NCBI RefSeq assembly: GCF_028368935.1
Contig: NZ_JAQNDK010000005.1
Span: 434,001 to 498,000 of the forward strand
Reading direction: 5' to 3'
DNA from: Sorangium aterium
GTDB taxonomy: Bacteria > Myxococcota_A > Polyangia > Polyangiales > Polyangiaceae
Length of the DNA stretch: 64,000 nucleotides
Within the stretch, counting starts at the first letter, position 1; every line of letters starts with the position of its first letter. The notes under the pieces were generated by a model. The model was not told the origin of the DNA and ran no database searches. It saw nothing but the letters and a program-made list of their open reading frames with translations. This document shows, piece after piece, positions 50,538 through 61,657 of this stretch. A program made the position numbers and the translations under genes.

Positions 50538-50567
50538 ACGCGCTGAACGCCGGCCAACGGCGAGCGC

Positions 50568-50610
50568 CGGAGGCAGCGGAGGAGCGCCGCTCAGCGCTCC
50601 CCCGCCTCCG
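50568..50610. terminator. Nested inverted repeat between convergent genes
   Basis: Inner stem GGAGCGC-CGCTCA-GCGCTCC (50581-50600) sits inside outer arms CGGAGGC (50568-50574) and GCCTCCG (50604-50610). No T tract. Confidence 0.5.
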
Positions 50611-50616
50611 TGCGTG

Positions 50617-51750
50617 TCAGGCCTTGCGCTGCGCCGGCTGGGCCGCCGCGGCGAGCTGCTGCTGCTGCTGCTGCAGGTACTGGGCAACGGCGCGCGACCG
50701 CTCGATGGCGAACTGCTTGACCTCCTTGCTCGGAGAGCCCGCGAGGGCATTCAGCAGCTTGGTCACCTTCTCGAGCTGGCGCGACTGGAACAGCGCCTCG
50801 AAGTAGTTGTTCGCCAGGCGCACGTCGCGGCTCATCTTCGCCTCGTGCGGCTGGAGCAGGCGGACCACCGCCTCGAGGTCGTTCTTCTGCCCGTAGAGCG
50901 CCGACAGGCAGAGCAGCGCCAGCGGGTTGTCCGGGTTCTGCGCGACCGCCTTCTTGGCGTACTCGACCGCCTTGTCGCGCGTCTCCTCGTTGGCCGCGTA
51001 GAAGCCCTGGATCGCGATGTACGGCGCGGCCGTCTTCTTGTCGGCCGAGAACTTCTCGATCGCCGCGACCGCGCTCGCCTCGTCGCCGCGCTGCTTCTCG
51101 TACTGGAAGAGGTAGGCCCACGCGTCGATACAGTCCACGTCGATCGCGATCGCCTTCTCGATGAACTCGCGCTCCTTCGCGTCGTCCTTGCGCGCCTGGT
51201 AGAGCTTCGCGAGGTGCAGCGAGGGGTAGGGGTTGTCCTTGAGCAGGTTCTGCGCGCCCTTGAGCGTCCCCTCGGCCTTGTCGTGCTTGTCCTGCGAGAG
51301 CTGCGCGACGCCGAGCGCGAGCCAGTCGTCGCCCGTGCCGCCCTTCGCGACCACCTTCGAGAGCACCTGCTCGGCGCGCGCCAGCCGGTTGTGCTTGAGG
51401 AGCTCCTGCGCGAAGATGCGCCCGCGGTTCAGGTCATCAGGCTGCTCGGTCCAGTGCTTCTCGAGCCCCGCGAGCAGGTCCTCCAGGCCGATCGCGATCG
51501 GGCGCCCCTGATCGTCCTGCACCTGCACCGCCGGCCCGTTGAAGCCGAGGAGCTGCCACATCTGCTCGAGGGTCACCGCCGTGGGACCCTGCTCGAGCAG
51601 GCCCTTCAGCTCGTCGGTCGGCTTGTTCATCGGGATGACGATGAGCGCGTTCCCCGGCACGCCGTTCGGAAACGCGCTCACGGGCGCGACGATCGCCGCC
51701 CCTCCGGTGATGTTGAGCCCACCCGCCTGCTGCTGTCCGTTCGTCGTCAT
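50617..51750 (-). CDS. TPR-repeat protein
   Basis: 377 aa from ATG 51750 with GGAG upstream; the long Ser/Gly-rich upstream frame is rejected. After a short N-terminal segment (residues 1-70) the protein is almost entirely helical repeats with TPR spacing (RLARAEQVLSKVVAKGGTGDDWLALGVAQLSQDKHDKAEG, PYPSLHLAKLYQARKDDAKEREFIEKAIAID). No signal or membrane segment, so cytoplasmic. Ends in a poly-Gln stretch (about LQQQQQQLAAAA). Probably a scaffold; partner unknown. Confidence 0.8.
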   Translation of the reverse strand: MTTNGQQQAGGLNITGGAAIVAPVSAFPNGVPGNALIVIPMNKPTDELKGLLEQGPTAVTLEQMWQLLGFNGPAVQVQDDQGRPIAIGLEDLLAGLEKHWTEQPDDLNRGRIFAQELLKHNRLARAEQVLSKVVAKGGTGDDWLALGVAQLSQDKHDKAEGTLKGAQNLLKDNPYPSLHLAKLYQARKDDAKEREFIEKAIAIDVDCIDAWAYLFQYEKQRGDEASAVAAIEKFSADKKTAAPYIAIQGFYAANEETRDKAVEYAKKAVAQNPDNPLALLCLSALYGQKNDLEAVVRLLQPHEAKMSRDVRLANNYFEALFQSRQLEKVTKLLNALAGSPSKEVKQFAIERSRAVAQYLQQQQQQLAAAAQPAQRKA

Positions 51751-52184
51751 CGTCGATGCTCCGAGATCTCTCCCCCACGCGCGCCGAGGCGCAGGCATCG
51801 CCCAGCCTCGCCCCGGTACCCTGCGCGCCGAAATGATGGGGGCCGTAGTTCGTGTAGAAGGGGCGCGAACGCTAGCAGGGAGGACCCAGCCGGGCAACGG
51901 GGGAGCTCGGAGCGCGCGCGGCCTCATCGCCGCCATCGCGTTCGGGCCAGAAGCGCTTCCGCCGCTTCCACCGCTTCCACGGCTTCCACCCGTGATTCCG
52001 CGCGTCGCAACCGTGAACCTCGGCGCGGTTCCCGCGCTTGAACCCGGCTGCGCCGCTGCGGTTCGCGTCGCCGTCGCCGCCGTGGTCACCTCGTGCTCGC
52101 TCGTGTGATCCGTGTCGTGCTCGCTGTCGCTATCGCCGTCTCGGACGCCCATCTCGCTCGCCCTCTCCCTCGCCGCGCGCCGTC
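51751..52184. other. Gene-free gap with four 9-bp repeats
   Basis: CGCTTCCRC-type units repeat four times at 51954-51989. Further right the plus strand is alternating tcgtgctcgct-like sequence. No gene. A minus-strand TTGCCC...TAGCGT pair near 51868-51895 is a weak promoter candidate for the TPR gene. Confidence 0.4.
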
Positions 52185-54614
52185 CTAGTCGAGTCGTGGG
52201 CCGGCGGCGAGGGGGGCCTCGAGCGTGCGCGCCGATCCGGAGCGCGCCGGCGCGCCGCCGCGCAGCCGCGCCGCGAGGTGCGTGCGGCGCTCCTCACGGC
52301 GCGTCTCCGCCAGCGCCAGCGACACGGCCCGCGGATCCGCCACGAGCACCACGAGCCGCTTGCCGCGGGTCACCGCCGTGTAGATGAGGTTGCGCGAGAG
52401 CATCACGAAATGCTGGGTGAGGATCGGCACGATCACCGCCGGATACTCGCTCCCCTGGCTCTTGTGGATGCTCGTCGCGTAGGCGAGCGTCAGCTCGTCG
52501 AGCTCCGCTTCCTCGTAGCTGACCTCGCGATCGTCGAAGCGCACCTGGAGCTTCCGCTCCTCGGTGTTCACGTCCGTGATGAAGCCGACGTCGCCGTTGT
52601 ACACCTCGCGGTCGTAGTCGTTGCGGAGCTGCATCACCTTGTCGCCGAGCCGTAACGTCCTCGCGCCGCGCGTGACGCTCGGACCCTCGGGGTTCAGCGC
52701 CGCCTGCAGCCGCGCGTTCAGCGTGATCGCCCCCGCCTCGCCCTTGTGCATCGGCGTCAGGACCTGCACGTCGCGCCGCGGATCCAGCCCGAACCCCTTG
52801 CCGACGCGCTCCGTCACGAGGTGGAGGATCAGATCCGCCGCCGCCTCGGCCTCGATCCGCTCGATCACGTAGAACTCGCCGCCTGGCCCGCGCGCGCCCT
52901 CGGGCGGCTCGCCGTCGTGGATCCGGTGCGCGTTCCGGACGATGAGGCTGCCCTCGGCCTGCCGGAAGATCTGCGTGAGCCGCACCGTGGGCACCTCGCC
53001 GGAGGCGATCACGTCCCGCAGCACCGCGCCCGGCCCCACCGACGGGAGCTGATCGACGTCGCCCACCAGCACGAGCCGCGCCGCGTCGGACGTCGCCTGC
53101 AGGAGCGCGTCGGCGAGCGCGAGGTCGAGCATCGACGCCTCGTCGACAACGATCGCCCCCGCCTCGATCGGCCGGCCCCGCTGGCGGCCGAACTTGCGCT
53201 GCTTGGGATCGAACTCCAGCAGGCGGTGGAGCGTGACGGCCTCGCGCCCCGTCGCCTCGCTCATCCGCTTCGCGGCGCGACCCGTGGGCGCGGCGAGCCG
53301 CACCGGGAGTCGGGCGCGGTCGAAGAGCGCCAGGATGGCCCGGACGATGGTCGTCTTGCCCACGCCCGGGCCGCCCGTGATGACCAGCACCTTGTTCCGC
53401 GCCGCCTGCGCCACGGCGTCCCGCTGGGCAGGCGCCAGCGAGACCTGCGTCTTCGCCTCGAACGAGGCGATCGCCGCGTCGACGCCCTCCACGAGGCGCG
53501 CCTCGGGCGCCGCGTCGTCCTCGTCGTCGCCCAGCAAGGAGCGCATCCGGCGCGCGAGCCGCACCTCGGCCTCGTGGAGGTCCTTCGGGTAGACGGCGAC
53601 CTCGCCGGTCTCCAGCGTCTCGACCCGCACATGGCCGCTCGCCACGAGCGCGTCGATCGCTCCGTCGACCTCGGCGGCGTCGCGCTCGAGCATCGCGGCG
53701 GCGAGCTCCGCGAGCTCCGGCCGCGCCGCCAGCGTGTGGCCGCGCGTCGACAGATCCACCAGCGTCTGCAGCACGCCCGCCTGCGCCCGCTCCGGCGAGT
53801 CGGCCCGGACGCCGATCGAGCGCGCGATCCGGTCGGCGGTCTTGAAGCCGATGCCCCACACGTCGATCGCGAGCCGGTACGGGGAGCGGGAGACGATGTC
53901 GATCGCGTGGGGGCCGAACCGCTTGTAGATGCGGCTCGCCAGCGCCGGGGAGGCGCCGTGCGCCTGGAGGAAGATCATGATGGCCCCGATCGCCCGCTGC
54001 GCCGCCCACGCCTTCGCGACGGCCTGCGCCCGCCGCTGGCCGAGCCCGGGGACCTCGGCGAGCCGCTCCGGCGACCGGTCGAGGATCTCCAGCGTCTCCG
54101 TGCCGAACGCCTCCACGATCCGCTTCGCGTACGCCGGGCCGATGCCCTGCACCATGCCGGACCCGAGGTAGCGCTCGAGCCCATCCAGCGTGGCGGGGGC
54201 GATCGGCAGCAGGGTCTCGACCTTGAGCTGCTCGCCGTGCTTCGGATCGCGCTCGTAGCGCCCCGTCGCGCGCACGCGCGTGCCCGGCCCGACCTGCGGG
54301 AACACGCCGACCCAGACCTCCGGCGGGGCGCCGGGGGTGACCTCCACCCGCAGCACCCGGAAGCCGCTCGACTCGCTCTCGTACGTGACGCGGACGACCT
54401 CCCCCTCGACCGTCGCCGTCCCGTTGCCCGCCACCTCCCGGGCCGAGAAGAGCTTCTGCTGGCCACCGCCGCCCGGTTGCCGCTCCCCGGTCCCGCCCGT
54501 GCGCTCGCCGCGGTCGTCGTGGCGCGGCGCGTCGTCCGGCCCCGGCGTCGGCGCCGGCGCGGCGGCTCCCCGGGCCGCCCGATCGGGGCGGCCGCTCCGC
54601 TGGGACGGTTGCAC
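52185..54614 (-). CDS. recD2: RecD2-type DNA helicase (RecD/TraA family)
   Basis: 809 aa from a GTG at 54614; the upstream frame is Arg/Pro-rich and lies beyond the candidate promoter. OB-like N-terminus (AREVAGNGTATVEGEVVRVTYESESSGFRVLRV) and helix-hairpin-helix region (LGSGMVQGIGPAYAKRI, AEVPGLGQRRAQ) are the RecD2 extension that is absent from RecBCD RecD. The SF1 helicase has GGPGVGKTT (414-422), AIVVDEASMLD, VGDVDQLPSVGPG, RLTQIFRQAEGS, YDREVYNGDVGFI and ATSIHKSQGSEYPAVIVPI. It is a 5'-3' helicase acting in recombination or replication repair. Confidence 0.93.
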   Translation of the reverse strand: MQPSQRSGRPDRAARGAAAPAPTPGPDDAPRHDDRGERTGGTGERQPGGGGQQKLFSAREVAGNGTATVEGEVVRVTYESESSGFRVLRVEVTPGAPPEVWVGVFPQVGPGTRVRATGRYERDPKHGEQLKVETLLPIAPATLDGLERYLGSGMVQGIGPAYAKRIVEAFGTETLEILDRSPERLAEVPGLGQRRAQAVAKAWAAQRAIGAIMIFLQAHGASPALASRIYKRFGPHAIDIVSRSPYRLAIDVWGIGFKTADRIARSIGVRADSPERAQAGVLQTLVDLSTRGHTLAARPELAELAAAMLERDAAEVDGAIDALVASGHVRVETLETGEVAVYPKDLHEAEVRLARRMRSLLGDDEDDAAPEARLVEGVDAAIASFEAKTQVSLAPAQRDAVAQAARNKVLVITGGPGVGKTTIVRAILALFDRARLPVRLAAPTGRAAKRMSEATGREAVTLHRLLEFDPKQRKFGRQRGRPIEAGAIVVDEASMLDLALADALLQATSDAARLVLVGDVDQLPSVGPGAVLRDVIASGEVPTVRLTQIFRQAEGSLIVRNAHRIHDGEPPEGARGPGGEFYVIERIEAEAAADLILHLVTERVGKGFGLDPRRDVQVLTPMHKGEAGAITLNARLQAALNPEGPSVTRGARTLRLGDKVMQLRNDYDREVYNGDVGFITDVNTEERKLQVRFDDREVSYEEAELDELTLAYATSIHKSQGSEYPAVIVPILTQHFVMLSRNLIYTAVTRGKRLVVLVADPRAVSLALAETRREERRTHLAARLRGGAPARSGSARTLEAPLAAGPRLD

Positions 54615-54622
54615 GAGGGCAG

Positions 54623-54650
54623 CATGTAGCCGCCGGCGCGGCGGCGGCAA
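54623..54650 (-). promoter_or_regulatory. Candidate recD2 promoter
   Basis: Minus strand: TTGCCG (54650-54645), 16-nt spacer, TACATG (54628-54623), then 8 nt to the GTG. Supports a leaderless start. Confidence 0.4.
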
Positions 54651-54777
54651 CGTCCTCGTGCGCGGACGCGAGCGACGCTGCAAAACATCGCGCAGCGCCG
54701 CATGACGCCCCGCAACGCAGGCCCACGCTGAACGCGCGTCGCGTGGAGCGCGCCGCACGCCACGCGCTGGGCCGCGG

Positions 54778-54806
54778 TTGGCGTCGCTCCCTCGTGTCAG
54801 TATAGT
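54778..54806 (+). promoter_or_regulatory. mepA promoter, leaderless geometry
   Basis: TTGGCG (54778-54783), 17-nt spacer, TATAGT (54801-54806), then 8 nt to the ATG at 54815. No room for a Shine-Dalgarno sequence within the transcript. Confidence 0.6.
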
Positions 54807-54814
54807 GGCCCGCG

Positions 54815-56050
54815 ATGGGGCGCAGCAGCTTGGTTTCCGTCCTCTGCGCCCTCCTCCTCGCGGGCTGCGCCGGGAGGGCGCCGGAGGCGGCGCGGTCCAA
54901 GGACGGCCTGCTGCGCGTGGCCTCCGCGGTGTCCTCGGAGCAGCGCGGCGCCTCGCCTCCGCCCGCGCCCGGGACGGCGGAGGAGGCCGCGCTCGCGGAC
55001 GCCCACGACGTCGACGACGACGACGACGACGGTGAGGTCGACGACGGCCTGGAGCTGCCGGCGGATCCGGGCACCGGCGCGCGGGCGCACTCGCCGCTCT
55101 CGGCGATGACCGAGGCCCAGATCGAGGAGCTGCTCTCGAAGGACCCCGCGACGCTCGGGCCGATGTCGCTGGGCGCCACCAACGCGGGCGCGCTGTTCAA
55201 CGGCGTCCGGATGCCCGAGGGCGATCGGTGGGAGCTCGTCGATCCGGCCCACGCCTGGGGGACGCGCGAGACGATCGACGCGCTCGACAGGGCGATCGCC
55301 GAGGTGCACCGGCAGTTCCCGGGCAGCCCGAAGCTCTACATCGGGCACATCAGCGCCCGGGAGGGCGGCCACCTCTCCCCGCACAAGAGCCACCAGGCCG
55401 GGCGCGACGTCGACATCAGCTATTTCCTCGACGCGCGGCACCGCTGGTACCAGCGGGCCACGGCGGCGAACCTCGATCGGGAGCGCACCTGGGCCTTCGT
55501 CCGGGCGCTCGTCACCGAGACCGACGTGGAGCTCATCCTCATCGACAGCAGCGTGCAGCGGCTGCTCAAGGAGTACGCGCTGAAGATCGGGGAGGACAAG
55601 GACTGGCTCGACGAGGTCTTCCAGCTCGGGTCGAGGAAGCCGCGCCCGCTCGTCCGCCACGCCCGCGGGCACGCGAACCACATCCACGTCCGGTTCTACA
55701 GCCCGATCGCGCAGGAGTCGGCCGCCCGCGCGTATCCGCTGCTCGTGAAGCGCGGGGCGATCAAGCCCACGTCGCAGTACGTGCGCCACACCGCGAAGAA
55801 GGGGCAGACCCTGGGCTCGCTGGCCCGGCAGTACGGCACCACCGTGGAGGCGATCAAGCGGGCGAACGGCCTTCGATCCGCGGCGATCCAGGCGAAGCGC
55901 GTCTACAACATCCCGCGGCCGTCGAGCGGCCCCGCGGCGCCGCCGAAGCAGGTCGTCGTGCCGCCGCGGAGGCTGCCCCCGCCCAAGGCGGCCGACGCGC
56001 CTCCGCCGCCGGCGCCCCACGGCGAGCCCGGGCCCGCGCTGGACGGCTGA
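54815..56050 (+). CDS. mepA: Penicillin-insensitive murein endopeptidase (MepA family) lipoprotein with LysM
   Basis: 411 aa. Signal peptide with lipobox LLAGC (Cys18). An Asp-rich acidic stretch (DVDDDDDDGEVDD, about 65-77) precedes the M74 peptidase: GHLSPHKSHQAGRDVDISYF with ligands His193 and Asp200, and HANHIHVRFY with His286, His289 and His291. A LysM domain (about 325-368; HTAKKGQTLGSLARQYGTTVEAIKRANG) binds peptidoglycan, and a Pro-rich tail ends the protein. It cleaves D-Ala-mDAP cross-links. LysM and lipid anchor are additions to the enterobacterial form. Confidence 0.93.
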   Translation: MGRSSLVSVLCALLLAGCAGRAPEAARSKDGLLRVASAVSSEQRGASPPPAPGTAEEAALADAHDVDDDDDDGEVDDGLELPADPGTGARAHSPLSAMTEAQIEELLSKDPATLGPMSLGATNAGALFNGVRMPEGDRWELVDPAHAWGTRETIDALDRAIAEVHRQFPGSPKLYIGHISAREGGHLSPHKSHQAGRDVDISYFLDARHRWYQRATAANLDRERTWAFVRALVTETDVELILIDSSVQRLLKEYALKIGEDKDWLDEVFQLGSRKPRPLVRHARGHANHIHVRFYSPIAQESAARAYPLLVKRGAIKPTSQYVRHTAKKGQTLGSLARQYGTTVEAIKRANGLRSAAIQAKRVYNIPRPSSGPAAPPKQVVVPPRRLPPPKAADAPPPPAPHGEPGPALDG

Positions 56051-56062
56051 GCGGCGGGCGGC

Positions 56063-56101
56063 GCTCGCCGCGCCCTGCGGCCCGCTCGCGGCGCGGCGAG
56101 C
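56063..56101. terminator. 12-bp hairpin between convergent genes
   Basis: Perfect stem GCTCGCCGCGCC/GGCGCGGCGAGC with a 15-nt loop, 12 nt past the mepA stop and 24 nt from the opposing stop. No T tract; likely bidirectional. Confidence 0.55.
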
Positions 56102-56125
56102 CGGAGGAGTGCCGTGGACGCGGCC

Positions 56126-56761
56126 TCAGTGCTTCACGTCGACGACGAGCCGCGCCGGCTTGGTCAGCTCGAGGACGCGGTACCGGTTCGGCGACGAGAC
56201 CCCGAGCACCCAGGTCACCTCGGCCTCGAAGTCGCACGTCCGCTCGATCTCGCGCGCCACGCCGAGCGCGAGCTTCCGCTCGCGGAACGGGACCGTGGCG
56301 TTCCCCGCGTCGTTGTGCGCCGCCGCGGGGGTCATCCGCACCGCGAGCCATGCGTCGCCCGCGATCTCCGTCGCCTCGCCCGAGCCGCACTGGCGCACCG
56401 GCTTGTCGATGTAATCGATGTGGTAGCCCGGCACCGTGTCCCCCTCGAACTCGAACACGATGCGGTCGTAGTGCTCGTGCCGGGCTGCTCGCACGTCGCG
56501 CAGGACCGCGACCTTCGCGCCGGCGCGCGGCTTGTCGGTGGCGCCCGCGGTGCCCTCGAACGCGTCGGTGCTCGTGGGATCGGCCTCCTTCGGGGGCCGC
56601 GGCGTGGGCGGCTCGTCGTCCGCTGCCGGCTCGGCGGAGGCGCGCGGCTCGATCGGCGTGACGTTCGGCATGGGCTGGGCAGGCTCGCTGCCGGCGCCGT
56701 TGCGGCAGCCCGCGGCGAGCGACACGGCGGCGGCTGCGAGCAGCAGGGCGGCGGTTCTCAT
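56126..56761 (-). CDS. AMIN-like domain lipoprotein
   Basis: 211 aa from ATG 56761, giving RTAALLLAAAAVSLAAGC (lipobox LAAGC). A Pro/Ala/Glu linker is followed by a domain with YDRIVFEFEGDTVPGYHIDYIDKPVRQCGSGE, AWLAVRMTPAAAHND and VTWVLGVSSPNRYRVLELTKPARLVVDVKH, which fits the AMIN-like family often attached to cell-wall proteins. Its place next to mepA suggests peptidoglycan-related work (inference). Confidence 0.78.
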   Translation of the reverse strand: MRTAALLLAAAAVSLAAGCRNGAGSEPAQPMPNVTPIEPRASAEPAADDEPPTPRPPKEADPTSTDAFEGTAGATDKPRAGAKVAVLRDVRAARHEHYDRIVFEFEGDTVPGYHIDYIDKPVRQCGSGEATEIAGDAWLAVRMTPAAAHNDAGNATVPFRERKLALGVAREIERTCDFEAEVTWVLGVSSPNRYRVLELTKPARLVVDVKH

Positions 56762-56868
56762 GGGGTCCCATCCATGGTGCCGCGGCCTCCGCGCGTCCAC
56801 CGAGACGCCGACGCGCACGGCGACGCGGCGGCGCTCGCGCGGGCGGGGCGGCCGGCGCGCCTCGAGGA

Positions 56869-57399
56869 TCACCGCGCCGAGGCCCGCGCTCGGCTCAGGA
56901 TGGCCGCGAGCCGGGGCACGATCTCGTCCACCGCGCGCTCGCCCTTCACCGACCCCTCGATGCGGAGGGGCGTTCCCCGGCCGTCTTCGCCGGGCACGAC
57001 GAAGAGCGGGATCATCTCCGACGCGTAGCCGGCCTCGGCGAGCCGATCCCGATCGCGGTCGAGGTCGAACTCCAGCAGGCGCAGCGCAGGCAGGACCGCG
57101 TCGAGCTGACCGGCCTTCACTGCGTCGTGAAACCTCGTGCACGGCTCGCACCAGGGCGCGCCCACGTAGACGACGAGCTCGCGGCCTTCCCGCAGCGCGC
57201 GCTCCCGCGCCTGCTGCACAAGCGCGGCGATCTCGCCGCCCTCCGGCGCCGGCTCGAGCTCGGCCCGCAGCGCCGCCGGCCGCGGGGCCTCGCCTCGAGC
57301 GGCCGGCTGGGAGGTCTCTTCCCGCGAGCAGCCGAGCGGCGCCGCAAGACAGAGGACCAGCCCGGCGCAAACCGACCCCTTCCAGCCATGAGCGTTCAC
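56869..57399 (-). CDS. Thioredoxin-fold lipoprotein
   Basis: 176 aa from GTG 57399. Lipobox APLGC near residue 24. The thioredoxin active site is GAPWCEPCTRFHDAV (Cys-Glu-Pro-Cys) and the cis-Pro loop is MIPLFVV. It probably handles disulfides or thiols on the envelope side; the many Cys-rich secreted proteins in the window are possible clients, which is inference. Confidence 0.82.
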   Translation of the reverse strand: MNAHGWKGSVCAGLVLCLAAPLGCSREETSQPAARGEAPRPAALRAELEPAPEGGEIAALVQQARERALREGRELVVYVGAPWCEPCTRFHDAVKAGQLDAVLPALRLLEFDLDRDRDRLAEAGYASEMIPLFVVPGEDGRGTPLRIEGSVKGERAVDEIVPRLAAILSRARASAR

Positions 57400-57457
57400 G
57401 TCGTCGTTTGCCTCTCGGCCAGGGTCTTTGCTCAGGGGCGGCCGCGCTGCCAGCGCC

Positions 57458-59515
<2,058 letters not shown>

Positions 59516-59522
59516 GGTCTTT

Positions 59523-59528
59523 ACTATA
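59523..59528 (-). promoter_or_regulatory. Candidate -10 TATAGT, 7 nt before the kinase-TonB ATG
   Basis: Minus strand TATAGT then AAAGACC then ATG at 59515. No convincing -35 was found. Leaderless geometry. Confidence 0.45.
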
Positions 59529-59784
59529 TGCGCGATGGCGGGCGCACCGCTACCCCAACTCGTGTGTTCTGGCCGACTGCGCGGCTCTGGAACAACGACG
59601 CGGCTTGGATCGTAGGGCGGTGGAGCGCGCGTGATGCGGCGAGTTGCCGACGCGTTTTCCTGGCGGCCTCGCCCCGCGGGCACGCCGCGGTTAACCAGCG
59701 AGCGCCGAACCATTGCCATCCGGTTTCGCGCGGCCCGCGCCCGCGCGCCGTCCAGCGCCGGGCGCCCCTCCTCCGGCGCGCCCG

Positions 59785-60687
59785 TCACAGCGCGGCGACA
59801 TCGATGTCGACCTCGCGCGGCTCCTCGGTGACGCCGCTGCGCGTGACCTCGGCGCCCAGGATCGCGCCCACCGTCAGGGTCAGGGTCACCTCTCCGCTCG
59901 TGAGGGGCGTGGCGACGTACTTCCAGCGCAACCGCACGCTGCCGCCTCTCTCGCCCTCTGCCGAGAGCGCTTCCACGGCGCGCCGCTCGATCTCCGGCGC
60001 CGTGAGCGCGGTGCGGAGGCGATGGCCCGTCGAGGCGATGGCGGGCCAGCGGATGAGGGCGCGGTTGAAGGTCCCATCGAGCGTGTGGGTCACGACCGCG
60101 CGGTGCCCCTGGACCCGGACGCCGTTCACGGCCCGGAACACGAACGTCTTGTAACGATGGACTTCCGGGGCGGAAGCCGCCGTTCCGTCCTGATCCTCGC
60201 GCAGCGTCCTCCGCTGCACCACGGCCCCGATCTCATCGTTCGGTATGCCCCAGCTGTTCAGGCGCGCCAGCGCGTTCCGCCGGAGGAGCGCCTCGTCCGG
60301 TGAGGTCCGCGGGCCGCTCGGCGTCTTCCGCAGGACGAGCACCTGGCCGTTCGACGGGTCTTTCTCATAGGTCCAGTCCGCCGACTCGAGCTCCGTCCGG
60401 CGCCCCAGCTCGCCGATCGGCGTGAACTGTTGATCGGCCCCGATGAGCGAGCGCTGGATGAGCGCGTCATCGAACGAGCGCAGCGTCAGCCGGGCCGTCG
60501 GGAGCCTCGCGGCGGGCGCCGTGGCGAGCTCTCGCGCGTCGAACGTGAACCCCTCGAGCGCCTGCGCGGCCGCGGCGATCTCGCCGTCGTCGCCGCCCCC
60601 TTCGGTCGCTACCTCCGGCGCCCCGCAGGCGATGAGGGTCATCGAGAGCGCGGCCCAGAAACCAATCGTTCGCGTCGTCATTGTCAT
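59785..60687 (-). CDS. Lipoprotein of unknown function, paired with the gene at 60734
   Basis: 300 aa from ATG 60687 (AGGAG upstream; MTMTT). Signal peptide with lipobox LIACG. The mature part contains a HRYKTFVFRAVNGVRVQGHRAVVTHTLDGTFNRALIRWPAI segment and EVTLTLTVGAILGAEVTRSG, resembling PepSY/FTP-type or propeptide-like folds that inhibit proteases. That likeness is weak. The start follows the neighbouring gene's stop by 46 nt on the same strand, so the two probably form an operon. Confidence 0.72.
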   Translation of the reverse strand: MTMTTRTIGFWAALSMTLIACGAPEVATEGGGDDGEIAAAAQALEGFTFDARELATAPAARLPTARLTLRSFDDALIQRSLIGADQQFTPIGELGRRTELESADWTYEKDPSNGQVLVLRKTPSGPRTSPDEALLRRNALARLNSWGIPNDEIGAVVQRRTLREDQDGTAASAPEVHRYKTFVFRAVNGVRVQGHRAVVTHTLDGTFNRALIRWPAIASTGHRLRTALTAPEIERRAVEALSAEGERGGSVRLRWKYVATPLTSGEVTLTLTVGAILGAEVTRSGVTEEPREVDIDVAAL

Positions 60688-60733
60688 GTCTCCTGTCGTT
60701 CGAATCCCTCGGGCAACACGCAGCGTTCGTCGT

Positions 60734-61657
60734 TCATCCGCCGGGGAGCACGCGCCCGTTCGAGGGGTCGCAGCCGGCGATGTAATAGATGGTCGAGCCG
60801 GTCTTCAGGCCGGTGTTCTTCCGGTCGCGCCACCCGCCGTACTCGTACATGAGCTCCCTCGACGCGAACGACGCGCCGAACACGATGGAGACGGGGCAGT
60901 CATCGTCGTTGCTGAACTGGCTGTCGTCGTAGGCCTCGTCGATCCAGTTCTCTCCCACCCCATTCGAGATCGAGCTGATCGAGTAGTCGCCCACATAGTC
61001 CTTCACGTGATTGCCGCACGACGAGTCGCCGTGGAACGCGTTCCACATCGTCATGGTGCTGTCCGAGGTCGTGATCTGCTGCCGGTATCCGCCGTTCTTC
61101 CACACGTCGTAGTCGCCCGACTGGCACGCTTTGACGACCGCGATCTCCAGATCCCCGCCCGTGCTCGGGTTGCCGAAGAGCATGTTCTCGTTCGTCAGGA
61201 CGCCGCAGTCGTAGCTGCCGTTGCCCATGACCAGGCCGCTGTAGGCGGGCGTCGACGAGCTCCCGGCGTCGTGCCAGCCGTGCGTGTGGATGAAGACGAC
61301 ATCGGCCTCGTCCGCGCCGGAGCCGGACGCCATGTCGTTCGCCGAGCAGGCGCAGGACGCCGCCTGGCTCGAGTCGGTCCAGTAGCTCCCCCGGGCGCTC
61401 GTGTTGTTGCGCGTCGAGACCTCATCCCAGAGGGAGACCATGCTGAGGAGGTTGAACGTGCTCGCGAAGGCGGCGGCGGTGCTCGTGTGCACCGAGTGCG
61501 ACAGGCTGGTGTCGTCCTCGCACTCCCCCGCGTGTCCGAAGTTCGCGATCCCGTAGACGTGCGCCTCGTGCTGCGCGCGCGCCGGCGACGGCATCGCAAG
61601 GAGGCACCCGAGCACCGGAACCCCTGCGAGGACATGGAACGATCGCCTGTTGCTCAT
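60734..61657 (-). CDS. Secreted protein with a His-Gly/Cys clan-CD-like pattern
   Basis: 307 aa from ATG 61657 with GGAG 9 nt upstream. Signal peptide ends ARAQ. Mature start HEAHVYGIANFGHAGECEDD. At 121-127 comes VFIHTHG and at 174-181 VVKACQSG, i.e. a hydrophobic strand, then His-Gly, then about 50 residues later a strand and Ala-Cys, the arrangement of clan CD peptidases (caspases, gingipains). The order also recalls DUF6345-type proteins (MWNAFHG, GDYSISSISNGVGENWIDEAY). Nine cysteines suit an exported protein. I cannot show that it is catalytic. Confidence 0.72.
   Translation of the reverse strand: MSNRRSFHVLAGVPVLGCLLAMPSPARAQHEAHVYGIANFGHAGECEDDTSLSHSVHTSTAAAFASTFNLLSMVSLWDEVSTRNNTSARGSYWTDSSQAASCACSANDMASGSGADEADVVFIHTHGWHDAGSSSTPAYSGLVMGNGSYDCGVLTNENMLFGNPSTGGDLEIAVVKACQSGDYDVWKNGGYRQQITTSDSTMTMWNAFHGDSSCGNHVKDYVGDYSISSISNGVGENWIDEAYDDSQFSNDDDCPVSIVFGASFASRELMYEYGGWRDRKNTGLKTGSTIYYIAGCDPSNGRVLPGG

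Noticed and set aside
52294-55200. Long minus-strand frame overlapping recD2 in another phase
   Set aside because: Gly/Arg/Ala-rich shadow of recD2, no motif.
59516-59788. 91-residue N-terminal extension of the kinase-TonB protein
   Set aside because: Arg/Pro-rich and upstream of a TATAGT element next to the ATG at 59515.
60690-60720. tRNA T-loop-like GTTCGAATCCC
   Set aside because: No pairing stem or cloverleaf around it; it is in the leader of a lipoprotein gene.
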